In this document: positions 39,525-48,753 of the stretch, piece by piece
Layout: every line of letters starts with the position of its first letter
Position numbering within the stretch: the stretch's first letter is position 1
Assembly (NCBI GenBank): GCA_030524635.1
Contig: JAUNGG010000019.1
Span: forward strand, 1-62,312
DNA from: Lachnospiraceae bacterium
GTDB lineage: Bacteria; Bacillota; Clostridia; Lachnospirales; Lachnospiraceae
Length of the DNA: 62,312 nt
Direction: 5' to 3'
The notes under the pieces: generated by a model
Told to the model about the DNA's origin: nothing
Databases searched by the model: none
Seen by the model: only the letters and a program-made list of their open reading frames with translations
Made by a program: the position numbers and the translations under genes

Positions 39525-41192
39525 ATGTTAAATTATCAGAGATATAAACGAGTTCCCGTAGTGGATTTCCCGGAGAGAACCTGGCCGAATAAGGAAATTG
39601 AGAAGGCGCCGGTATGGTGCAGTGTAGACCTTCGCGACGGCAACCAGGCATTGGTTGAGCCGATGGTGGTGGAAGAGAAGATTGAGATGTTTAACCTGCT
39701 GGTTAAGTTAGGCTTTAAGGAGATCGAGGTTGGTTTCCCGGCTGCTTCCCAGATTGAGTTTGATTTTCTCCGTCAGCTGGTAGACCGGAAGCTGATTCCG
39801 GATGATGTTGTGGTTCAGGTACTGGTTCAGTGCCGTGAGCATCTGATTAAGAGAACCTTTGAGGCGTTAAAGGGAATTAAGAAGGCAATTGTACATATTT
39901 ATAATTCTACCTCTACCTTACAGCGGGATGTAGTATTCCATAAGGACATGGAGGAGATCAAGGAGATCGCGATTATCGGAACCAAGCTGGTGCAGAAGTA
40001 TGCAGCAGATTTTGACGGTGAGATCCTGTTAGAGTATTCTCCGGAGAGCTTTACCGGGACAGAGCTGGATTTTGCACTTGACATCTGTACCGCTGTCCAG
40101 GAGACCTGGGGAGCGACCAAGGATAAGAAGATCATTTTAAATCTGCCGTCTACCGTGGAGATGAATACTCCTAATGTATACGCAGATCAGATCGAGTGGA
40201 TGCACACCCATTTTAAGAATCGGGAAAGCATCATCTTAAGTGTTCATCCTCATAATGACAGAGGAACCGGAATTGCAGCTACTGAGCTGGCGCTGCTTGC
40301 CGGTGCTGACCGTGTGGAGGGAACCTTATTTGGCAATGGAGAGCGTACCGGTAATGTGGATATTACCACGGTTGCTTACAATATGTTCTCCCAGGGCATT
40401 AATCCGGAGTTAAATCTGGAGAATGTGAGAGAGATCGCAGAGGTTTATGAGCGCTGTACGAAGATGGAGATCCATCCTCGTCATCCATATGCCGGAAAGC
40501 TGGTATTTACCGCATTTTCCGGTTCTCATCAGGATGCTATCAACAAGGGCATGCATGCGCTTCAGGAGCGGAAGGGACAGTACTGGGAGGTTCCATACCT
40601 TCCCATCGACCCAAGCGATATCGGCCGTCAGTACGAGCCGATCGTTCGGATCAACAGCCAGTCCGGAAAGGGCGGCGTAGCCTTCGTTATGGATACCTTC
40701 TACGGCTTTAAGCTTCCGAAGGGTATGCACAAGGAATTTGCTGATGTGATCCAGAAGATCTCCGAGCAGCAGGGTGAGGTTGCTCCGGAGCAGATCATGG
40801 CAGAGTTCAAGAAGAATTATCTGGACAAGAAAGAGCCGATGCACTTCAGAAAGTGTCGGATCTCCGATGCAGACACCGGAAACGGCGAGTTTGCAACCCT
40901 TGCCAAGGTTACTTACACCGATCATGGCATTGAGAAATACTTTGAAGGCGTTGGAAATGGACCGATTGATGCGGTACAGAGAGGTCTGGAGGATGAGTTA
41001 GGCATTCAGATCCGCGTAATGGATTATTCAGAGCATGCATTAAGCTCTGGTTCTGGGGCACAGGCAGCATCCTATATCCATGTGCTGGATGTTAAGACTG
41101 GCAAGGCAACCTACGGTGTAGGTATCAGCTCCAACATTACGAGAGCATCCATCCGCGGTATCTTCAGCGCAGTGAACCGGTTATTCTATTAA
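39525..41192 (+). CDS. leuA: 2-isopropylmalate synthase
   Basis: 555 aa from ATG 39525 (GGAGG 8 nt upstream), the longer LeuA type. DRE-TIM metallolyase signatures are VDLRDGNQAL (about 32-41), the metal-binding HPHNDRGTG (about 241-249) and FGNGERTGNVD. The C-terminal LeuA allosteric domain (about 430-555) should give leucine feedback inhibition. It condenses acetyl-CoA with 2-oxoisovalerate, the first step of leucine synthesis. No other leu genes are adjacent. A structured leader and possible leader peptide precede it, and a strong terminator follows. Confidence 0.95.
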   Translation: MLNYQRYKRVPVVDFPERTWPNKEIEKAPVWCSVDLRDGNQALVEPMVVEEKIEMFNLLVKLGFKEIEVGFPAASQIEFDFLRQLVDRKLIPDDVVVQVLVQCREHLIKRTFEALKGIKKAIVHIYNSTSTLQRDVVFHKDMEEIKEIAIIGTKLVQKYAADFDGEILLEYSPESFTGTELDFALDICTAVQETWGATKDKKIILNLPSTVEMNTPNVYADQIEWMHTHFKNRESIILSVHPHNDRGTGIAATELALLAGADRVEGTLFGNGERTGNVDITTVAYNMFSQGINPELNLENVREIAEVYERCTKMEIHPRHPYAGKLVFTAFSGSHQDAINKGMHALQERKGQYWEVPYLPIDPSDIGRQYEPIVRINSQSGKGGVAFVMDTFYGFKLPKGMHKEFADVIQKISEQQGEVAPEQIMAEFKKNYLDKKEPMHFRKCRISDADTGNGEFATLAKVTYTDHGIEKYFEGVGNGPIDAVQRGLEDELGIQIRVMDYSEHALSSGSGAQAASYIHVLDVKTGKATYGVGISSNITRASIRGIFSAVNRLFY

Positions 41193-41312
41193 GGACATCA
41201 GACTTCTGCGCAAAGGTACAGGCATTTGAGGGCGGATCAGACGCTCAGGCTGGGATAAAATGAACAAAGAGTAACGGTAAGGACCTGAATTGTTGCCGTA
41301 AAGGAAAGATGG

Positions 41313-41360
41313 AGCAGCAGCTTCCGGCATCCTGTGGGATGCGCGGGGCTGCTGCTTTTC
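41313..41360 (+). terminator. Terminator of leuA
   Basis: AGCAGCAGC/GCTGCTGCT stem with a second inner hairpin (GCATCC/GGATGC) and a TTTTC tail. Confidence 0.8.
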
Positions 41361-41391
41361 GGCATTCTATGGAGTCTTCTGTTTCGTCCTG

Positions 41392-41424
41392 GTTCCTGTC
41401 CCCAGGAAATCTGGGAACAGGAAC
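41392..41424. repeat. Strong inverted repeat between leuA and glf
   Basis: GTTCCTGT pairs with ACAGGAAC, and CCCAG with CTGGG inside it, giving a long GC-rich stem. No T-run follows. It may be a backup terminator, and nothing else is seen in the 41193-41567 gap. Confidence 0.55.
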
Positions 41425-41567
41425 TCTTCCCATGGATTGGAGGCCTTGCAGTTCCTTTCCACATTGAAAGAAGAGAAAAAGTATAGTAAAATAGGTGGTA
41501 ACTGTTAACTATGAAACTGGATCTGGATACAGATGCATATGTGCAGCGATCAAGAGGAGAAATCAAA

Positions 41568-42668
41568 ATGAAAAAGTATGATTATATTTTAGTTGGAGGC
41601 GGCTTATATAATGGCGTGTTCGCCTATCTTGCCAAAAAGGCCGGGAAAAAGTGCCTGGTGGTGGAGAAGCGAAACCATATGGGCGGTAATATCTACTGTG
41701 AGGATGTGGAGGGAATCCATGTACACAAATATGGTGCTCACATCTTCCACACCAGCAGCCGGGAGGTATGGGATTTTGTAAATGGTCTGGCAGAGTTTAA
41801 CCGCTATACCAACAGCCCGGTGGCCAATTATCACGGTGAGATGTACAATATGCCTTTTAATATGAATACCTTCAGCAAAATGTGGGGCGTCTCCACTCCG
41901 GCTCAGGCTAAGGCAAAGATCGAGGAGCAGAGAAGGGGCATTACCGGGGAGCCTAAGAATCTGGAGGAGCAGGCCATCAGCCTGGTGGGAACGGATATTT
42001 ACCAGAAACTGGTAAAGGGCTATACGGAAAAGCAATGGGGACGGGATTGTAAGGAGCTTCCTGCTTTTATCATCAAGCGGCTTCCTGTGCGGTACACGTA
42101 TGATAACAACTATTTTAATGATCTGTATCAGGGAATTCCCATCGGCGGCTACAATGTGATCATTGAGAAGCTGTTTGAGGGCTGTGATGTGGAGACTGGC
42201 GTGGATTACCTGAAAAAGAAGGAATACTACGACAGCCTTGGGGAACGGATCGTGTATACCGGAACCATCGATGCTTACTTCCGCTATCAGTTTGGAAAGC
42301 TGGAGTACCGGAGCCTGAGGTTTGAGTCAGAGCTTCTGGAGGAGGAGAATCATCAGGGTGTGGCTGTGGTGAATTATACAGACCGGGAAACGCCCTACAC
42401 CAGAGTGATCGAGCACAAGCATTTTGAGTTCGGCACCCAGCCGAAGACGGTGATCACCAGAGAGTATCCGGTGACCTGGAGCGAGGGAATGGAGCCCTAC
42501 TATCCGGTGAATGATGAGAAGAACCAGGCGCTGTATCAGAAGTATGCAAAGCTGGCGGCAGAAGAGAAGCAGGTTCTGTTCGGCGGACGATTAGGCGAGT
42601 ATAAATATTACGATATGGATAAGGTGATCGAGTCTGCGCTGAAGGCGGCCAGGGCGGAGCTTGGATAA
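41568..42668 (+). CDS. glf: UDP-galactopyranose mutase
   Basis: 366 aa from ATG 41568 (AGAGGAG upstream). The FAD-binding motif GGGLYNGVFAYLAKKAG near the N-terminus, EKRNHMGGNIY, and HKYGAHIFHTS match the family closely. Conserved sugar/flavin-site segments YTEKQWG, RLPVRYTYDNNYF and TREYPVTW follow. It converts UDP-Galp to UDP-Galf, so the surface glycan made by the following genes probably contains galactofuranose. First gene of the glycan cluster. Confidence 0.96.
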   Translation: MKKYDYILVGGGLYNGVFAYLAKKAGKKCLVVEKRNHMGGNIYCEDVEGIHVHKYGAHIFHTSSREVWDFVNGLAEFNRYTNSPVANYHGEMYNMPFNMNTFSKMWGVSTPAQAKAKIEEQRRGITGEPKNLEEQAISLVGTDIYQKLVKGYTEKQWGRDCKELPAFIIKRLPVRYTYDNNYFNDLYQGIPIGGYNVIIEKLFEGCDVETGVDYLKKKEYYDSLGERIVYTGTIDAYFRYQFGKLEYRSLRFESELLEEENHQGVAVVNYTDRETPYTRVIEHKHFEFGTQPKTVITREYPVTWSEGMEPYYPVNDEKNQALYQKYAKLAAEEKQVLFGGRLGEYKYYDMDKVIESALKAARAELG

Positions 42669-42733
42669 GGTTATTTTGTGGGCGCATGAAGCTTTTTGCA
42701 GGCAGGAAGCTCCGTGCTGGAATGGAGGAGAAG

Positions 42734-43831
42734 ATGAATGTAGTTTATGCTTCCAATGATAATTATGCCAGACACCTGGCAGTTTCCATGTATTCTCTGT
42801 TTGACCACAATCAGGTGATGGAGCGGATCCGGGTGTTTGTGCTGGCCGTGGAGTTAAGTGAGGAAAGCCGGCAGCGGCTGCAGGTGATTGCAGATCACTT
42901 TGACCGGGAGCTGATCATCATTCCCATGGGGGATCTGAAGGCCAGATTTCCTTATCAGGTGGACACCGGCGGGTTTGATATCAGCGCTATGGGACGGCTG
43001 TTTGTGGGAACCGTGCTGCCCCAGGAGGTGGATCGGGTTCTCTATCTGGACTGTGATACGGTAGTGCTGGCATCTCTCAGAAGGCTGTGGGAACTGAATC
43101 TCGGAGGACGGCTTCTGGGAGCGGTGATGGAGCCCACCATCTACGCCCAGGTAAAGAAATCCATTGGATTGGCACCGGAGGAGCCATACTTTAATTCCGG
43201 TGTGCTGCTGATCGATGTGAAGCGCTGGCGGGAAGAGGAAGCAGAGCGCCGTCTGGTGGAATTTTACGGGGCCATGGGAGGAAAGACCTTTGCCTGTGAC
43301 CAGGACACCTTAAATGGCGCCCTTCGGGGGCAGATCCGGAGCATTTCTCCAAGGTATAACTTTTTCACCAATTACCGGTATTTCCATTACCGGGATCTGG
43401 CGGGACAATCTCCGGCCTATCGGGCGGTTCATAAGGATCTGTTTATCCGGGCCAAGCGGCATCCGGCAATCCTTCACTATGCAGGAGATGAGCGGCCCTG
43501 GAAGGCAGGAAATCTGGGACATTACCGGAGAGCCTATGAGCAGTATCTTTCTCTGACTCCGTGGAACGGAACGCCCAAGGAGGATGGAGGGATCAGGCAG
43601 AGGGTCTATCTGTTTGCGTACCATATGATGGATTATCTCACCTGGGTCTGCCCTCCAGCCAGACGGGTGATCAGCAGGCGGCTGGGGATGAAGGCAGTGG
43701 AGAGTCGGGCTGCCAGAAGGCGGCAGGAGTCTGCGGCAGAAGCTCAGGAGACAGAGGCAGAGACTTGGCAGACGGCAGCGGCAGGAGAGCAGCAGACGGA
43801 ACCGGAGGAAAAGAAATCCTCGGAAAAATAA
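42734..43831 (+). CDS. Glycosyltransferase family 8
   Basis: 365 aa from ATG 42734 (GGAGGAG upstream). GT8 features are the start MNVVYASNDNYARHLAVSMYSL, the metal-binding DCD (106-108) in YLDCDTVV, the FNSGVLLIDVKRWR block and DQDTLN. GT8 enzymes (LgtC/GspA-like) move glucose or galactose from the UDP sugar with retention. An unusual tail of about 40 residues rich in Gln, Glu and Ala ends in KKSSEK and is not part of the catalytic domain. The next gene starts 29 bp downstream. Confidence 0.9.
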   Translation: MNVVYASNDNYARHLAVSMYSLFDHNQVMERIRVFVLAVELSEESRQRLQVIADHFDRELIIIPMGDLKARFPYQVDTGGFDISAMGRLFVGTVLPQEVDRVLYLDCDTVVLASLRRLWELNLGGRLLGAVMEPTIYAQVKKSIGLAPEEPYFNSGVLLIDVKRWREEEAERRLVEFYGAMGGKTFACDQDTLNGALRGQIRSISPRYNFFTNYRYFHYRDLAGQSPAYRAVHKDLFIRAKRHPAILHYAGDERPWKAGNLGHYRRAYEQYLSLTPWNGTPKEDGGIRQRVYLFAYHMMDYLTWVCPPARRVISRRLGMKAVESRAARRRQESAAEAQETEAETWQTAAAGEQQTEPEEKKSSEK

Positions 43832-43860
43832 ATCGGCAGGAAATCAATCAGGAGAATTTC

Positions 43861-44757
43861 ATGGGCAGGGAAAAGAAAGTCAGTTGTGTGATATTAAATT
43901 ATAATGATGCAGACACCACAGAGAAGCTGGTGCGGAGGATCTATCAGTACCGCAGCCTGAATGCTGTGGTGGTGGTAGATAATTGTTCTGCCGATGATTC
44001 GCAGCACCGCTTGAAGGCGCTGGCAAAGGAGCTGGATGCAGAGCGGATCGTAGTTCTGACGGCGGAACAGAATGGAGGCTATGGCGCCGGAAATAATCTG
44101 GGAATTTATTATTCTTATGAAGTGCTGCAGATGGATTATGTGCTGATCGCCAACCCGGACGTGGAATTTTCCGATATGACCGTGTCTCATCTGGTTCGTT
44201 TGTTTGAAACACACCCGGATCTGGGAGTGGCGGCTGCTGCCATGGAGGATCCGGTGTACGGGACGCAGCCAAATGGCTGGCCGATCCTGGGACTATGGGG
44301 AGATCTGGCCAGAAGCGGGCCGGTGTGCAGGAGGCTGTTTCGGCCGCTTCTGGAATATGGAGAAGGATATTTTGCTGGGAAAAAGGCGGTATATGTGGAT
44401 GCGGTTCATGGCTCTATGCTGATGGTGGATGCTTTAAAGATGATGGAGTGCAGCGGCTATGATGAAAATGTGTTCCTGTATAATGAGGAACAGATCCTAG
44501 GCTGCCGGATGCTGGACCGGGGGTACCGGACGGCGCTGCTTCTGACGGACCGGTATGTGCACCGCCATTCCCAGAGTATTTCCAAGACCTATCAGGATAT
44601 TTGGCAGCGGCAGAAGCTGCGGAATCAAAGTGCGATGTATTATTATAAAACGTATCTGCACATCAATCCGCTGGAAGAGCTGGCAGTCCGGGCATTTTTC
44701 CTGGCAGTAAGGCTGGAAATCTGGTTTTGCAGCCGGATTCTGAAATGGAAGTGGTGA
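43861..44757 (+). CDS. Glycosyltransferase family 2 (rhamnosyl/galactofuranosyl type)
   Basis: 298 aa from ATG 43861, where AGGAG lies 6 nt upstream; the longer open frame back to 43561 only overlaps the GT8 tail. The GT-A fold begins KVSCVILNYNDADTTEKLVRRI, with VVVDNCSADDS, a nucleotide-site NGGYGAGNN and the DXD-like ANPDVEF. A base-type acid is probably in NEEQILGCRM. Similar enzymes attach rhamnose or galactofuranose to wall glycans; with glf nearby, a Galf transferase is plausible. Soluble or membrane-associated. Confidence 0.88.
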   Translation: MGREKKVSCVILNYNDADTTEKLVRRIYQYRSLNAVVVVDNCSADDSQHRLKALAKELDAERIVVLTAEQNGGYGAGNNLGIYYSYEVLQMDYVLIANPDVEFSDMTVSHLVRLFETHPDLGVAAAAMEDPVYGTQPNGWPILGLWGDLARSGPVCRRLFRPLLEYGEGYFAGKKAVYVDAVHGSMLMVDALKMMECSGYDENVFLYNEEQILGCRMLDRGYRTALLLTDRYVHRHSQSISKTYQDIWQRQKLRNQSAMYYYKTYLHINPLEELAVRAFFLAVRLEIWFCSRILKWKW

Positions 44758-44882
44758 TAACAGCATCCGTGCACACTGATGTTACCGCGGCCAGCCGCCA
44801 AAAGACGGCGGTTGGGGCGAGTGTGCCCTTGTCCACTGACGGCAGGGTACTGCAATTACAAAAAAGATCGAAGGAGAAGGAG

Positions 44883-47177
44883 ATGGCAGAGCGGGATTTA
44901 GTTTCAATTGTTATCCCTGTTTACAATTTACAGGATTATCTGGAACGGTGTATTCGTTCCATCCAGGGACAAAGCTATGAAAACCTGGAAATCATTCTGG
45001 TAGATGACGGCTCTACGGACGGCTCTCTGGCGCTTTGCCGGAGGGAGGCAGAAGCGGATGCCAGAATCCGGGTGATCCACAAGGAAAACGGCGGTGTTGC
45101 CAGCGCCCGGAATGCAGGAATGGCTGTGATGACCGGACAGTGGCTGCTGCTGATCGATGGAGATGATTACATTCATCCCCATATGGTGCAGGACCTGCTG
45201 ACAGCCGTGCAGGAGGAGAAGGCTCAGGCGGCAGTCTGCGGATTTCAGAGGGTATTTGCAGATGGAGCGCCGCCGGAAGTGCACAGCCTGGAGCGGCAGT
45301 CAGAAAAAGGAGCCCGTTCGGATCTGCTGGTTGTGGATGGAGAAAAAAGGGAGCTTCTTACCGGAAGCTGGTGGAAGGTATCTGACAGCGGAGCCGTAAG
45401 CTGGAGCGGAACCCTTCATGAGTTTTCCGAGGCAATGCTTCTTCCTCTTTACCGGAATCTGATGCTGCGGACCCAAAGCAATAAGCTGTATTCCGTGCCC
45501 CTGATCCGGCAGCATCATCTGGCATATCCAGAGGGGTATTCCATCAACGAGGATATCTGGTTCTGTGTGCGCTATCTTACCTTCTGCCGGAGAATCGCCT
45601 GTATCCCGGGCAGCTATCTGTATTACTGGCAGAATGATGCAGGCGGCAGCCAGATCAGCCGGTATCATCCGGAGGGAGTGAAAAGCTGCTTTTTGCTGCT
45701 GTCTGCGGTGAAGCGGTTTTTGAAGGCGGCAGGCAGTTCCAAACCTGTGTGCCGGGAAATGGATAATGAGATGCTGTTCCATATCTGCGGCTTTGCCGGA
45801 CATATTTATTACCGGACACTGGCAAGCCGGAGGGAATGCTATGAGTCCATCTGTGAGCTGGCAGACCGGAAGGAGCTGCGGTATCTTCTGATGAAGATGA
45901 AGCCAAAGGGAATGAAGAACCGGGTGGCTGCATTTCTTCTGGGAAATCATATGTGCAGCTTGTACCACGGAATGTGCCTGGCACTGTATGGGAAACAGAG
46001 GCGGCTGTATCGAAAAGCATGTAAGAAGCGGCAGCCAGGCCGGTGGTCGGCGGTAGCTAAGATCTGGAACCAGAATGCCAGGAAACCAGGGGAAAATGAA
46101 AACAGAGATGAGAAGAAGGGAATTGCAGAATTGATAAAGAAAGAAGCAAAGAAAAAGAGGACGGCCTGGGGGAATGCATCGGAAAGAAAGGCAGAACACA
46201 GATCCGATGAGATCTTAGTCAGCGTGAGCTGTATCACCTTTAATCATGAAGCCTATATTGCCAGAGCGCTGGACAGCTTCCTGATGCAGAAGACAAATTT
46301 TAAATACGAGATCCTGGTTTATGATGATGCCTCCACCGACCGGACCCAGGAGATCATAAGGGAATATGAGCAGAAATATCCGGATATCATCAAGCCTTAC
46401 TATCAGACAGAAAATCAATATTCCCAGGGAAAATATAATGTGGAAGGATTTTTTAATTATCCCAGGGCAAAGGGAAAATATATTGCCATGTGTGATGGGG
46501 ATGATTACTGGACGGATGAAAAGAAGCTGCAGCTGCAGGTAGACTATATGGAGAAGCACCCAGAGTGCGCCATGTGTCTCCATGCGGCCAGGATCGAGAC
46601 TCAGGAGCGGGCAATTCAGTCCCTGGAGATCCGCCCTTATAAGAAAAACCGCCTGATCTCGGCAGAAGAGGTGATCGATAAGCCGTCTAATTATCCTACA
46701 GCATCTCTGCTGTTCCGGACGGAGTATACGAAGGATCTGCAGGACTACTATTACATCAGTCCGGTGGGGGATATCCCGATCCAGATCCATATGGCGGCCA
46801 AGGGAACGGTCTACTACATGGACCGGAAGATGTCAGTCTATCAGCAGGGCGTATCGGTGTCCTGGAGTGCGCTGATGAAGCAGGGAAATTATAAGCAGAA
46901 CCTGATTGACCATCACAATGCCATGAAGGTGATGTACCGCGGATTTTCCAAGGAAACCCATGGGAAATACGATAAGGCGATCCAGAGGGCCTGCCGCCGG
47001 ATGGATTTTCTGACCCTGATTAATGTGAAGGAATACAAGGAAGCGCTGGCGCCTGGCTACCGCAGCTTTTATCGGGAGCTGGATCTTAGGACCCGGTTTT
47101 TCATCCGGTTTGAGCTGATGGCGCCGGGGCTGTACCGTGCCTTGCGGAAGCTGGTATTTGGAAAGGACCGCTGCTAG
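44883..47177 (+). CDS. Tandem double GT2 glycosyltransferase
   Basis: 764 aa from ATG 44883 (GGAGAAGGAG upstream). Domain 1 (about 1-330) starts LVSIVIPVYNLQDYLERCIRSIQGQ and has DDGSTDGS and DGDDYI. A basic Lys/Arg/Glu linker (about 400-435) leads to domain 2, which starts LVSVSCITFNHEAYIARALDSF and has DDASTDRT and CDGDDYW. Both DXD-type motifs are intact, so the protein probably adds two sugars or builds a disaccharide repeat. Located between a GT2 gene and a flippase; its stop abuts the flippase start. Confidence 0.9.
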   Translation: MAERDLVSIVIPVYNLQDYLERCIRSIQGQSYENLEIILVDDGSTDGSLALCRREAEADARIRVIHKENGGVASARNAGMAVMTGQWLLLIDGDDYIHPHMVQDLLTAVQEEKAQAAVCGFQRVFADGAPPEVHSLERQSEKGARSDLLVVDGEKRELLTGSWWKVSDSGAVSWSGTLHEFSEAMLLPLYRNLMLRTQSNKLYSVPLIRQHHLAYPEGYSINEDIWFCVRYLTFCRRIACIPGSYLYYWQNDAGGSQISRYHPEGVKSCFLLLSAVKRFLKAAGSSKPVCREMDNEMLFHICGFAGHIYYRTLASRRECYESICELADRKELRYLLMKMKPKGMKNRVAAFLLGNHMCSLYHGMCLALYGKQRRLYRKACKKRQPGRWSAVAKIWNQNARKPGENENRDEKKGIAELIKKEAKKKRTAWGNASERKAEHRSDEILVSVSCITFNHEAYIARALDSFLMQKTNFKYEILVYDDASTDRTQEIIREYEQKYPDIIKPYYQTENQYSQGKYNVEGFFNYPRAKGKYIAMCDGDDYWTDEKKLQLQVDYMEKHPECAMCLHAARIETQERAIQSLEIRPYKKNRLISAEEVIDKPSNYPTASLLFRTEYTKDLQDYYYISPVGDIPIQIHMAAKGTVYYMDRKMSVYQQGVSVSWSALMKQGNYKQNLIDHHNAMKVMYRGFSKETHGKYDKAIQRACRRMDFLTLINVKEYKEALAPGYRSFYRELDLRTRFFIRFELMAPGLYRALRKLVFGKDRC

Positions 47178-48650
47178 ATGGAGGAAAGAGAAGCAAGAGG
47201 GACCAAGAGTCAGGTGCTGAATGGCTTGTTCTGGAAAGTTATGGAAAATGGAGGCTCTCAGGGAATCCAGTTTGTGATCTCTATTGTGCTGGCCCGGCTT
47301 TTGTCTCCGGATGAGTACGGTATCATCAATATTGTACTGATCTTTGTCACCATTGCCAATGTGATCGTTCAGAATGGCTTTGGAACGGCGCTGGTCCAGA
47401 AGCAGCAGGCAGATGAGCGGGATTATTCGTCAGTGCTTTATGTGAATCTGGCAGCGGCGTCCGCGATCTATCTGGTGTTGTTTTTCTGTGCACCGTTTAT
47501 TGCCCTGTTTTATGATAATCCTGAGATGACAGCCATCGTCCGGGTGCTTTCCCTGGTGCTGTTTCCAGGCGCTGTCAGTTCGGTGCAGAATGCGTACGTT
47601 TCCCGTCAGATGCAGTTTAAGGGGCTGTGCATCTCCACAGTAGCGGCGGCCATCGTTTCTGGTGCAGCCGGGATCCTGATGGCAGGCGCCGGCTTTGGAG
47701 TCTGGGCGCTGGTGGGGCAGCAGGTATTTTACTATCTGGCGCTGGTGGCGGTATTGTTTGCTGCAGTTCCATGGAGGCCCAGACTTTTGTTTTCGCCGGA
47801 GCGGGTGGAGTCTATGTTCCGGTTTGGGTGGAAGCTGCTGTGCGCTTCGCTGATCGATACGTTATTTATGAATTTGTACGGCCTGGTGGTGGGAAAGATT
47901 TATGATGAGCACACCATGGGGATCTACAGCCGGGGAGAGCAGTTTCCCAAGCTGATCGTCACAAATCTGGGAACGGCCATTCAGTCGGTTATGCTTCCGG
48001 CGCTGTCGGCCCATCAGACCCACCCGGAGGAGGTAGTCAGTATGCTGCGGCGGGCTATAAAGACCAGTGTTTACCTGGTGCTACCCATGATGGCCGGGCT
48101 GGCGGCAGCAGGTGACAATCTGGTTCTGACGCTTTTGGGAGAAAAGTGGATGGCCTGTGTGCCCTTCCTCCAGATCTCCTGTCTGGCCTATGCGGTCTGG
48201 CCCATGGATATCGCCAATCTTCAGGCGCTGAATGCTATGGGACGAAGCGATGTGTTCTTAAAGCTGGAGATCTTGAAAAAGGCGGTGGGGCTGGTGATTC
48301 TGATCTTAAGTCTGCGGTGCAATGCGCTGACCTTTATTGCCTGGAAGGCAGCCGGAGACTTTGTCTGTACCTTTATCAATGCCTGGCCCAACCAAAGGCT
48401 GTTAGGCTATCACATCCGGCAGCTTTGGCGGGACATCCTGCCCTCTCTGGCGGTATCTGTGGTTATGGGAGTCATCGTTTATGGGCTGCGCTTCCTGCTT
48501 CCTCCAGGCTTGCTGGGACTGGCCGGGCAGGTTGCGGCCGGTGTGGCGGTATATCTGGCGCTGTCGGCAGTGTTCCAGTTGGAAAGTTTTGGATATTTGG
48601 TGAGAATTGTAAGAGAAAAGATGGGGAGATCTGGGAAACGGAACCATTAG
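47178..48650 (+). CDS. Wzx-type oligosaccharide flippase 1
   Basis: 490 aa with about fourteen hydrophobic segments. The start KSQVLNGLFWKVMENGGSQGIQFVISIVLARLLSPDEYGIINIVLIF is typical of the polysaccharide transporter (PST/MOP) family of WzxC or TuaB type. It would flip lipid-linked glycan units across the membrane. It starts immediately after the double glycosyltransferase gene (no gap) and ends at a terminator that closes this operon. A second flippase gene lies at 54342-55661. Confidence 0.9.
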   Translation: MEEREARGTKSQVLNGLFWKVMENGGSQGIQFVISIVLARLLSPDEYGIINIVLIFVTIANVIVQNGFGTALVQKQQADERDYSSVLYVNLAAASAIYLVLFFCAPFIALFYDNPEMTAIVRVLSLVLFPGAVSSVQNAYVSRQMQFKGLCISTVAAAIVSGAAGILMAGAGFGVWALVGQQVFYYLALVAVLFAAVPWRPRLLFSPERVESMFRFGWKLLCASLIDTLFMNLYGLVVGKIYDEHTMGIYSRGEQFPKLIVTNLGTAIQSVMLPALSAHQTHPEEVVSMLRRAIKTSVYLVLPMMAGLAAAGDNLVLTLLGEKWMACVPFLQISCLAYAVWPMDIANLQALNAMGRSDVFLKLEILKKAVGLVILILSLRCNALTFIAWKAAGDFVCTFINAWPNQRLLGYHIRQLWRDILPSLAVSVVMGVIVYGLRFLLPPGLLGLAGQVAAGVAVYLALSAVFQLESFGYLVRIVREKMGRSGKRNH

Positions 48651-48691
48651 GGCACCAGGCAATGGTGAAGGAAACGAACCGCTGCCAGTGG

Positions 48692-48738
48692 AGCAGCAGA
48701 ATTCTGATAGAGATGGAGTTCTGCTGCTTCTTTGTTTT
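48692..48738. terminator. Bidirectional terminator between convergent genes
   Basis: AGCAGCAGAA/TTCTGCTGCT stem followed by TCTTTGTTTTT on the plus strand, between the flippase gene and the minus-strand aminotransferase-like gene. Confidence 0.8.
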
Positions 48739-48753
48739 TACAACTGGCAGGGA

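Noticed and set aside
39308..39525. T-box leader ahead of leuA
   Set aside because: The conserved T-box sequence and an antiterminator/terminator pair are absent.
43561..43860. Upstream extension of the GT2 glycosyltransferase gene
   Set aside because: It only mirrors the low-complexity GT8 tail in another frame; ATG 43861 has a proper ribosome binding site and the GT2 domain starts right there.
44758..44882. Possible small gene between the two GT2 genes
   Set aside because: The 125-bp gap has a CCGCC/GGCGG hairpin but no start with a ribosome binding site; the in-frame extension of the following gene is not protein-like.
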